From Clarireedia homoeocarpa (Eukaryota; Ascomycota; Leotiomycetes; Helotiales; Rutstroemiaceae): a DNA stretch of 64,000 nucleotides. Under the pieces are notes generated by a model. The model saw only the letters and a list, made by a program, of their open reading frames with translations, did not search any database and was not told the DNA's origin. Numbering within the stretch: the stretch's first letter is position 1; every line of letters starts with the position of its first letter. The stretch covers positions 124,001-188,000 of the forward strand of contig LNKV01000006.1 in assembly GCA_001465935.1 (NCBI GenBank), written 5' to 3'. Below are positions 33,133-42,239 of this stretch, in pieces. The position numbers and the translations under genes were made by a program.

Positions 33133-33587
33133 CTAAGGCGACTTCGTGTAGTTTTGTTGTTCGAATAGATAACCTCTGATCTTCGACTCTTTCAATAACT
33201 CAAAGTATCGTTCTGAGGGGAGTCAATGTTAGCAATAAGTCCTGGCGCAATTTACTTTTCAAAAGAAGAACCAAATAAATCCATAGCGGCTTCATAGCTT
33301 GAGATCTCTCCTCTCCCTTAGAGTCTAAGTCGCACCCAACGTGAAAGCTAAAGCTCACCTCTCAAGGCACCGCATTTTTCCAGATGGTTTACTCCTTCCC
33401 GGTGGTAACACTTTCCCAATTCCTCTCTAACCAATCGCGCCATCATGCTCTTAACCCATTGTTCCCGGACAATTGCATCTTGAGCTTGCTTCAGTCGTGC
33501 CGTATCATCGTAGTCGACGCCATCGAAGGTCGGAGGCACTGAAGGCTTTTTCGCAAGGAATGCGGCGGATTCGGGCGTTGGCGCCAT
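33133..33587 (-). CDS. NADH:ubiquinone oxidoreductase 12 kDa subunit (NDUFB10/PDSW-type)
   Basis: This is an accessory membrane-arm subunit of mitochondrial complex I. Exon 1 is 33587-33359 and exon 2 is 33212-33133; the 146-bp intron (GTGAGC..CTCAG, with TTGCTAAC branch site) is long for this window. The product is about 102 residues. Conserved fungal features are the opening MAPTPESAAFLAKKP, VPPTFDGVDYDD, REQWVKSMMARLVREELGKC and a paired-Cys CX11C element (CYHREGVNHLEKC), followed by LRERYFELLK and GYLFEQQNY after splicing. Twin Cys spacing is consistent with import into the intermembrane space and disulfide formation. It is divergent from the nucleolin-like gene. Confidence 0.82.
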
Positions 33588-34039
33588 TGTATGTGTGATA
33601 TTCGAGTTACAGAAGGTCGGAGAACCAGGGATCCTCGAGAAATGGTGGGTTTTCGAGAGCTACGCTGGGGGGCCCTCTGTGAAATCAATATCGTCAAGCT
33701 CTCTTACAATTGTTATTGGGTTGATTCGTTGAAGCTATTTTGAAGCTTACATAATACTGCTAGAGATCACGTTTTTAAATGGAGAGCAAAGAACCCTTGA
33801 TTCCACCCTGTAACGCTATCTTTTATCGTTAGCGCGATTGAGAAAAAAAAATTCGGATAAGAAGCTATTTTTTTGCCATAGCTTCTTGCACTTTTCACCA
33901 TCTCTCATCCATTCCTCTTCCTCCAATTTTCACCTTACTTCCTATCAATTTACCATTCTTTTCTTGGTCCACATCGAGATATCTTCGAATTTCTCAACTT
34001 CTCCATCAATTTCTTCTTCCGAAGCTCAATTTATTCGCA
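33588..34039. promoter_or_regulatory. Divergent promoter region (complex I subunit / nucleolin-like)
   Basis: This 452-bp region separates two divergent start codons. The 150 bp before the 34040 start are strongly pyrimidine-rich (CT tracts from about 33880), which is typical of the 5' leader and core promoter of highly expressed fungal genes. Confidence 0.45.
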
Positions 34040-35715
34040 ATGGCAAAGACCAAGGAACCAAAGGGTGCTAAGGCTTCCACCAAAAAGGCTGAGGTTAAAC
34101 AACCACTTTCAACTGTCAAAAATGCGGCTGTTGTAAAACCATCTCAAACACCAAAAGCTAAATCAAAGCAGACTGCAAAGGTTACTGCTGCCAAAGCAAA
34201 GCCAGCATCCAAGCCATCCAAGCCAACCAAGAAGGTCGCCACACCCTCGTCGGATGGCGAATCTGAGTCCGAATCTGAATCTGCTAGCGACTCCGCATCT
34301 TCCTCTGACTCTGAGTCCGAGGAGGAAGAAGAAGTCAAGAAGGCCGCTGCTGTTAACGGCAAGGCCAAGGCCAATGGAAAGGTCGCGGAGAAGAAAGAGG
34401 TAGAATCCTCTGACTCCTCTGATTCATCAGAAGCAGAATCCGATTCCGAGTCATCTGAAACTGACTCTGAACCCGCAAAGCCCGCCAAGAAAGCTGCTGC
34501 TTCTGAAAGTGAGGATAGTGATGGCTCTAGTGAATCCGAATCCGAATCCGATTCCGAGGAAGAAGCTGCCCCAGTAGCTGCCGCCGCCAAGGAGACTGTT
34601 AAGAAGGTTGTTGAGGCTGGAAAGGCCAAGGTTAATGGCGCTGCTAAGGCTGTCGCTAAAGCTACTGTGAGCTGATCACCAGATTTTCCTTCCACTTCTC
34701 GCATCTGCTAACTATTTAATAGGAGGATTCCGACGGTGAATCTGGCAGTTCAGACTCGTCATCTTCCAGTGAGGAAGAATCAGGATCTGATTCTTCTGAT
34801 TCCGACAGCGAAGAAGCCGAAGCACCATCAAAGAAGCGTAAGGCAGAGGCAGATAATAAACCAGAGGCGTCTACTAAGAAGTCCAAGACTCAAGAGGCCT
34901 CTGATGAAGATACCGGTGTCAAGAACCTGTTCGTTGGCAACTTGAGCTGGAACATTGATGATGAGTGGCTCTACCGTGAATTCGAAGAATTTGGTGAGAT
35001 CACTGGTGCTCGTGTCATTAGCGATAAGGAGAGCGGTCGATCCAGGGGCTTCGGGTACGTTGAGTTTGCCAAATCAGCCGATGCTGCTGCCGCCCTTGCT
35101 GCTAAGAAGGGTGCTCTAATCGATGGGCGTGAGGCCAACGTCGATTTCTCCACTCCCCGTGACAATACCGCACCAAAGGAGCGTGCCAACAACCGTGCCC
35201 AACAATACGGTGACTCTAAGAACCCACCTTCTGACACCCTCTTCCTCGGCAACCTTGCCTTTGATGCTGATGAGAACGTTGTCGGTGAGGCATTCGGTGC
35301 TTACGGTACTATCGTCAACGTCAGACTACCAATCGATCCGTAAGTTTACTCCTTTGCCAACAATTATTCGCATCACTTGCTAATTACAAATAGGGACTCT
35401 GGCAACCCTAAGGGTTTCGGCTATATCACTTTCGGCTCCGTCGAGGATGCTACTGCGGCATATGATGCCATGATGGGTGCTGATATTGCTGGTCGTCCAG
35501 TAAGACTCGACTATGCTACTCCCCGCCCTGATCGTGGTGAGGGTGGTGGACGTGGAGGTCGTGGTGGCGGACGCGGTGGTGCTAGAGGAGGACGTGGTGG
35601 ATTTGATCGTGGAGGACGTGGTGGTGCACGAGGAGGTGCCCGTGGTGGACGTGGAGGCAGCACCAACCGTGGTGGATTCGGTGATTTCAAGGGAAAGAAA
35701 ATGTCCTTCGAATAA
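34040..35715 (+). CDS. Nucleolin-like protein (Nsr1/Gar2 type), two RRMs and RGG tail
   Basis: This is a nucleolar RNA-binding protein for pre-rRNA processing and 40S subunit production. Exons are 34040-34666, 34723-35339 and 35394-35715, separated by introns of 56 and 54 bp with CTAAC/CTAAT branch sites, giving about 521 residues. The N-terminal half is Lys/Ala-rich with alternating acidic Ser/Glu/Asp tracts, the usual CK2-type nucleolin pattern. RRM1 begins at about residue 277 (NLFVGNLSWNID, RGFGYVEF). RRM2 starts at TLFLGNLAFDAD and its RNP1 GFGYITF is completed by exon 3. The last ~55 residues are an RGG-rich tail (RGGRGGGRGGARGGRGG) ending KKMSFE. The architecture matches yeast Nsr1 and fission yeast Gar2. 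Confidence 0.92.
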
Positions 35716-36783
35716 TTGGGGTGTTTGATGGATAGTGTCCCTGTCGCACGTTTGCTTCTCTTTCTACTAAGGAAGCTGCATACTGATCTGTGGGGTCCCG
35801 TTGGCTTTGTGGGTTGTCGGCTCTTGACTTCTACTCCATATAGGAGATGTGGGATATGAGACTGAACTTCTTCTTCCATTTTTGGATGAGATGTTTCCAA
35901 CTTGTGGGCTTGAGATTCTGTGGTTGTTGGCTTGTGGCTATCCCTTGGGATATTATTTTGCGCATTTTGATGCTATCTTTTAGTGGGGCGTTTGGACAAA
36001 ATCATCATGACTTGTGGGCTTTGAACATTTTCTGAAGCTGGTATGATCCTTCATTTTCCCCAGCTCTGTTTGGGTATCTCGAAGGGGACTGAACTTCATG
36101 TGGGCTTTCCCGAGGGCATTTTGCACAAAAGTTTCTATTTGAATTAGGTACTGTACGATGGCGGATGTAGGGCTACGAAACGTAACTTTGGGTTGGCGAA
36201 GTCTCTCGCGCAACCAATGTATCATATGGTGAGTATTCTGCAATTGGTAATTCCCCATGCTACCGTCATTATGTTTGATGCAACAATCAATAATTATTCT
36301 ACCAATGTGCATCTATTAATAAGTGAGTTCCTTGTGGTATGTAGACCAACGCGCCATCTCATCTTTCGTGATAGCCGTATAGTTTTATCGTAGTTGTGGT
36401 AGTGGTAGTTGTGCATGTCATTTTGTAGTCAGCTAGCAACGACTAGAACTAATATATTAAATTCATTCCTCAACACCAGTCATCATACACATACTGTAGC
36501 TTTTGTTTTTCATTTAGGGAAGATATATCTACCAACAAATATAGAGGTCAAATTGGTGAAAATGTGCTGTTGTGGGCGCAGAGTTCGTTGTTGTGCAGTG
36601 CTACGTAAGATTCCTAGCATTCTTTCGGCAGGATCTCGGGCGCACTAAACATACCGTACAGATATAAGTCAACCGCGAAGGACTGATTGCCCGAACCAGA
36701 TCTCATTTCTCCCAAATGCTCAGTCCGTCTGATAGGTCTGGCGTCCAGCACGGAAATAATGCTCACTGTCGAAGGGCACAATC
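35716..36783. other. Intergenic
   Basis: This is 1068 bp of non-coding sequence. The first ~350 bp are likely the 3' UTR and flank of the nucleolin-like gene, with several TTGTGGGC/CTTGTGG words. I see no gene. Confidence 0.5.
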
Positions 36784-38580
36784 ATGTCATATGAAGAAAG
36801 AAACGACGTCGAGATTTTAGTTCACACTTCTGCACCAAGTCGGGGCCTGGACGATGTTAAGTATAGAGCTTTGGCTACAGCTTACCTGAATTTCCAGCCA
36901 ACAAGTCGGCAACATCTGCGAGATGATCCAAACATTGCGGCGCTTGATACCCAAGCCGATGTACAGCGTCAAGAAGAGCTCCTCGATTCGACACAAGAAT
37001 TGGACCCGGATGCATCATATAGTCCTCCTTCCCAAGACGACCCGGAATCCAATGCGATTGTACGTCAGGACGAACTGATGGAGGATGTGTCGGGTCTTCT
37101 GCCTTCCCCTCAACTCTCCTTTCGGAGTGTTCTCGATAACCGCGACTCACCAATGTTTCGCACCAGAAGTGGAATCACGTGGGGCTCGGGGACTCCAAGC
37201 AGCAAGCCAAACAGCAAGGCAGCGTACCAGAATCAGACGCCGAGGCGCCCGCCGCCATGGCGAACCACAACAGGCGGTATTGATGAATCCGAATATGATG
37301 AATCCAGCCATGAGACTGTTTGCCGTCTTGAAGAGTTTTCGTCACCAAACAGGATAAAGGCGATACTCAAACAACAAACCGAGACTACTCAAGAGTCACC
37401 CGCCAAAAAATCACCAAGCATAGATAAAAGCAGTCTTGGAACTGGGATTCCACATATACCACCTACTTCCAGCCCAGAAGATTCGAAAGCAAACTCTTCG
37501 TCTGCTTCTGTTCGCTTCCCAGCATCCTCTCCTCCGCAACGTATTCATGCATCCCGATACCGCCAAATCACATCGTCCCCGCTGTCAAACACACATTCAC
37601 AATCCCATTCCCTTCCGGGTCCGAGCAGTGTCGAATTCACTCCAGCTGCTCGGCAAACAGGAAAAATTCTGTATGAACGTACTGGTCCGCTAATGGAAAT
37701 CCCTCAGTCTTCTCAACTGGAAGAAACATCAAGTGACAAACATTTGCCTGAAACGAATAAGCCGTTAAAGATGTCAACTCCGACTGAAACTCCACAGGCG
37801 TCATTGCCTTCGCCTCCCCCTGCTAATAGCGGTCGGAAACGACGCCCAGCGCACTCGCTGCCACCACAAGCCAGAAATTCCCAGAATCTCAGGACCGTAA
37901 TTTCTGATACCACCGCAACCACTTCCTCTGCTACTGGTTTAACCTCTCCAAATCCTCATCTTGATACGCAATCCGCGGCTGCTCCTATTCTAGATCGTCC
38001 ACCGTCAAATGATCCAACCTTGAGCGATCCAACATCAAGCCATCGACCTTCACCTCATCAAGATCCGAGTGGCGAACCTGCAATCCATCCTCCATCATCA
38101 CTTCGACCACCTTCACCAGCATCTTCGAACACCGTCTTCACGAACTTAAGAATAAAAAGCATCATCCCTCCCACATCATCTAAAGAACTACACCAAGATG
38201 ACCTTGTCACAAAATCTCTTGCCAAGCTCATTTCAGTTGAGGGCATACGACAGTGCTATCAACCCTGCAAACAGACTCGTGAAATTTGTGGTCTCGAACG
38301 CGGCTACTGGCTGTTTCGCACAAATGAATTTGATCAGCCACTTCGACATAGCATATGGAACTACTTGAATAAATTCATCCTGAGAGGCGACGCTGGCTGG
38401 GGTGTATCGGCAGAACGTGCAGAGGATTGGGCAACCATCAGGGTCAACTGTTGGGGCCGTATCGTGGAGCACATCTACCTCTTGTTTTTTATTGCCAGTA
38501 ATAACAAGGTCAGAGGGAATGAAGCATACTGGATAGACGGTGGTGCGGAAGTGGTTGTATCGATGACCCAATCGACATGA
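36784..38580 (+). CDS. Conserved fungal disordered protein with a C-terminal W-rich domain
   Basis: This single-exon gene encodes 598 residues. The first ~470 are Ser/Pro/Thr-rich and apparently disordered, with short conserved islands such as LLPSPQLSFRSVLDNRDSPM and FRTRSGITWGSGTP. The C-terminal ~115 residues look folded: ISVEGIRQCYQPCKQ, LERGYWLFRTNEFDQPLRHS, GDAGWGVSA, then VNCWGRIVEHIYLLFFIASN. This pairing of a disordered N-terminal part and a Trp-rich C-terminal domain recurs in filamentous ascomycetes as a single-copy uncharacterised protein. I infer a regulatory or scaffold role from that pattern only. No signal peptide or membrane segment is evident. Confidence 0.75.
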   Translation: MSYEERNDVEILVHTSAPSRGLDDVKYRALATAYLNFQPTSRQHLRDDPNIAALDTQADVQRQEELLDSTQELDPDASYSPPSQDDPESNAIVRQDELMEDVSGLLPSPQLSFRSVLDNRDSPMFRTRSGITWGSGTPSSKPNSKAAYQNQTPRRPPPWRTTTGGIDESEYDESSHETVCRLEEFSSPNRIKAILKQQTETTQESPAKKSPSIDKSSLGTGIPHIPPTSSPEDSKANSSSASVRFPASSPPQRIHASRYRQITSSPLSNTHSQSHSLPGPSSVEFTPAARQTGKILYERTGPLMEIPQSSQLEETSSDKHLPETNKPLKMSTPTETPQASLPSPPPANSGRKRRPAHSLPPQARNSQNLRTVISDTTATTSSATGLTSPNPHLDTQSAAAPILDRPPSNDPTLSDPTSSHRPSPHQDPSGEPAIHPPSSLRPPSPASSNTVFTNLRIKSIIPPTSSKELHQDDLVTKSLAKLISVEGIRQCYQPCKQTREICGLERGYWLFRTNEFDQPLRHSIWNYLNKFILRGDAGWGVSAERAEDWATIRVNCWGRIVEHIYLLFFIASNNKVRGNEAYWIDGGAEVVVSMTQST

Positions 38581-39601
38581 TACCAAGTTGGATACAGTTT
38601 TGGGCATATAATTTTGGGCGCACAGTTTTGGCATACAATACAGCTTTGGCTCGTTTCTCCTGCGGCAGGTTGGATATCCTTATTATTTTGGTAATGCTCT
38701 TATTGAGCACTCCAAGATCGCACCCGATAGTTGATCTTGGAAGCTACGCATAATGCCTCATACACCTGACAGCACCAGACTGGGCTAGGTCAGGCTTTGC
38801 GGACTTTTTAGTAGTAAGAAATTGGAGGGATACTCGTCGCCCTTCCCCTATATGCAAGAGTCTTTTTAAATATTCTAGCGTGTTTCTCTTTCATAAGGTA
38901 TTTCTATTCAGGTTTCCAGCGATGTTGCAAACCAAGGTGGCATACACTATGGTCTTCAAGTTAGAGCTACCAAATTCTGGACTTTTTAAGTCTGGATGGT
39001 GGATTTTGGGATGAGAAAATCCCTTGTGCTCTTCATTTAAGGAGCCAGAAATCTGAAGAAGTAGTAAGTAGTACGTCTTACTACGGTTAGTGCTGTGCCG
39101 AAATGGTAAGAATGCCAGTCTTCCATGGCACCATGGCCTTTTGCAGCGTATTTCTTCGGCAAGGCGCTTTTCGCTGGGTACCCCACTTTACATGAATTTG
39201 GAGTACTATTCGCAACAAAGTCTAGCCACCCCTATGAGATAAATCCAGCTCAAGAGAACTTTGGTAGCCAAAATTAGTACTTTTCTCAGCACTGAGTAAC
39301 AATCTCATTGGGCACACCACGAACCGTATTGCATCGCAATGTTTGTCCTAGCAATGCTTAAAATGTTATACTTGTACGGTTGAATGCCTCAAGTTGCCTT
39401 TCCATGGGACTTTAGGTCTAACTATACTAGCACTACTACCACAAGACACAAAAATAATAATTCTTACTATTATATATTGCCATGTGCCTGCTCTCTCTCA
39501 GAGTTACTCACTTCCACTTGTCGTCTCTTCTCAGTTTCACAAAAAGCAAAAAAAAAAAACACTTCGTCCATATCACGAATACTTCGGCATCGTTCGAAAT
39601 C
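38581..39601. other. Intergenic
   Basis: This 1021-bp region contains no recognisable gene. An adenine run lies at about 39550-39560 in the 5' leader of the next gene. An upstream in-frame ATG at 39482 would add 40 residues partly translated from this A-run and is unlikely to be used. Confidence 0.5.
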
Positions 39602-41731
39602 ATGCAGCGAGTAGAAGCAGGCCCATCGTCGGCCACTTATGTTGTTCGAGATGCAGGATCGCCTGCACGCTCTGAGTCCAAGACCATGCCCCAAAAGTAT
39701 GACCCCAAGGATTTCCGGTCGATCAGTCTTACGGAAAGTGATGAGAGCAGGTCACGTAACATGCCTTACAGCCTAGCCTTCATGCAAGCAGTCGATTCCG
39801 GAGGAGCGCCCAATTATTGGGAAATCATCCATGAGCCGGAGGAGCTGGAAGAGGGGGTGATCCCCGCCCTTGGAGAAAGTAGTACCAATGGCCCTAGTGC
39901 CTTTCTCACGCTCTCGATTGTGTCCCTGAGAGCGCAACATTTATTAGAGGAGCAGCAGCGTGTGCACGAGCAAGCAGATACTCATAGTTCTTCAACACCG
40001 CACGCTATCAACGATACTAGCTTCACTTCTTCTACACCTGCGGCACCAAACCAGCTCGAATTGACCAAAACTGCGGGTGCCGGTCTCATCAAGGAAGAGG
40101 ATAGGAATTTGATGATCGCCAACGAAGAATCAAAGAAGTCTGCGAGGGCTCGATCAAGACCTATAATGGAAAGACTCCATGTGCTAAGTAAACCGATTTC
40201 ATTTTGCAGAGAGCTGAAACAAAAGACATCGGAAGTACTTGGATCTCACTCATTTTCCAGAGGGACAGCTGGGTAAGCAATTTTATATTTGACAAAATGG
40301 AAAGATGTTTCAGTAGCTGACGAGTGAAGGGAATGTACTGCTTGCTTGGAGCATTTCACTAAGCCAAGATTGGTGGATCTGGCCTGCCACAAATATTGTA
40401 AGATGTGTTTTGAGAAACTGGTTAAGTATGTTTCATTTACAAATCATCGGTCTGTATAGTAACTGACAGTGAAAAGTGTTTCCCTCGAGTCCGAGGATCA
40501 ATGGCCTGTCAAATGCTGCGCAGAAGCTATTCCTTCCCGCACTATTTTGCGCCACATCGGGAGGAATGAGAGAAAAAGGTTCCATCAGCGTGAGCTAGAG
40601 TGGTCAACACCGCCAGCAAAACGAATATATTGCGTGGTCACCGAATGCGGAGCATTCATACCCCTAACAGCAATCAGCAAAAACAAAACTTGTGCAAAAT
40701 GCCTGAAGTGCAAACGAAAAGTGTGTACACAGTGCCGCGGTGCGTGGCATGGAATAGATGACTGCCCAGAAGAGAGTGGTCTCCAAGAAACTCTTACTTT
40801 CGCAGAAAGCCAGGGATGGAGACGATGCCATCGCTGTCGAGCAATGATCGCGAGGATTGATGGCTGTCGACGGGTGTACTGTCGTTGCCGTGCGGTATTT
40901 TGCTATCTATGTGGGAAAGGCCTCAGAGCATGCGGTTGTGCTGACAGCGATGACTGGGGCAGAGGTAGTTATCAACCTGGGCAACTTCAGGCTGAGTCGA
41001 GCCACAGTAATAAAGAGAACTCTGTGGAACACCAAGTGGCAGTGGAATCGCAAGACGATGAACGCGCCAGACTTGTAGCGGCAGCCTTCCGCCAACGCAT
41101 TATTAACACCGAAGTCGCAGCTACTGCCGCCAAGTTTGAGCAAGCCAGGGAACAGCTCGAAGCGGTTCACGCAACTCAGAAACGTCTTATAGCACATCGT
41201 TGGCATAGCCAAGAGGAGCAATTGCGCCGTGATCGACAAGATATGTTGGACAAGGTCAAAGCGTATATGGAAGGTTCTATGAACTTTTGGGCTAAGGAAG
41301 CCGAGGATATCGAAAGACTCAAGGCCTTGAATCAAAAGAGCTTATTGTTAGAAGAACCGGAAGCAAGAAGTAACCGTGTGATGAAAACAATGAAACTCCA
41401 AAGGGGGAATCCCACTCTACAGTCGGATTTTGACGAAGAAATGGAAGAGAGCACGAAAGCGATACGAGAGCGACAAGAAAGCCAAGTTGAAGTCCAAAAC
41501 CAAGGGATTGAGAACCTCGCCATGGGACTCAGAGAACGAATCAATCGCATAAAGGAATCACAGGAAGAAGCTCTTCGGACAGTCCATCTAACTTTCAAGC
41601 AGTACAAGCGGGGGCTACAGACAATTAAATTTGCAGAGTCACATTGGATGGCGGCAGTGATCGCTGAAAGACAATCAATGTTACGAATGATGGAGGCCGA
41701 CGAGATTGCGCGCGTGAGGGAAGACTTTTAA
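39602..41731 (+). CDS. RBR-type E3 ubiquitin ligase (RING1-IBR-RING2)
   Basis: This gene likely encodes a RING-between-RING ubiquitin ligase of about 673 residues. Exons are 39602-40272, 40330-40425 and 40477-41731; both introns end in AAG, chosen because CAG alternatives put stops or wrong frames before the zinc ligands. The small middle exon holds RING1: ECTACLEHF and ACHKYCKMC, completed by KCCAEAIP in exon 3. The IBR (about residues 308-353) has CVVTECGAF, CAKCLKCKRKVC and the WHGIDDC run. RING2 (about 373-401) has CHRCRAMIARIDGC, with presumed catalytic Cys about 386, and CRCRAVFCYLC. The usual His two residues after the catalytic Cys is Arg here. The last ~230 residues are charged, coiled-coil-like helix. 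Substrates are unknown. Confidence 0.82.
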
Positions 41732-42239
41732 ATAATGGCCGTGACGAGAAAGTGGGCGTTTGTGGATATTGGTACTATTGAATACTACGATTTGTGTTTG
41801 GTGATAGAAGTCTTTGTGCGCGGGTGCGGTCATACATTGTGTTCGAAACAGAGCGCTGGGTACGTATCACGAAGGTTTGGGGAAGCACGAAAGTATGGCC
41901 GACCAGTATCCATACGTATCTCCTCTCTCTGCTGGAGCACTGGGTTCTTCTTCGAGAATGATAGACTCTGTGTATTGAGAGAGGTGGGCAATAGCTTCGG
42001 TTGAACAATCGTGGTGCAGATAATCACGCCAGTATTCGGCAATCTCCTTGATTTTTATCACACATGCAACAGTGCCGCATTGCATGATGGTTATGTGCCG
42101 CATTGCATGATGGTTATTTTACGTTCTGGATTGAAACATGAGGGGAATATATAATTCACATACTAAGACGTCTTGTTTGGAGAGGTGTCAAGTCTTCCAT
42201 TCCTTTCTTCCGAAAACGCACGCGGATCTTGTAGTCAGA
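41732..42239. other. Intergenic; promoter of the CFEM gene
   Basis: This 508-bp region holds no gene I can support. It contains the perfect 23-bp tandem repeat at 42072-42117. Confidence 0.5.
42072..42117. repeat. Perfect 23-bp tandem duplication upstream of the CFEM gene
   Basis: The word beginning GTGCCGCATTGCATGATGG occurs twice back to back (42072-42094 and 42095-42117), ending about 120 bp before the CFEM gene ATG. GCATTGCATG within the unit is partly palindromic (core GCATGC-like), so the repeat could double a protein-binding site. Confidence 0.95.

Noticed and set aside
34144..34704. Long minus-strand frame of 186 codons opposite the nucleolin-like gene
   Set aside because: It is the antisense reading of the Ser/Glu/Asp and Ala/Lys tracts; codon bias of the sense strand keeps the frame open.
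35511..35900. Minus-strand Pro/Arg-rich frame opposite the RGG tail
   Set aside because: It is the reverse translation of GGT/CGT repeats that encode RGG on the plus strand.
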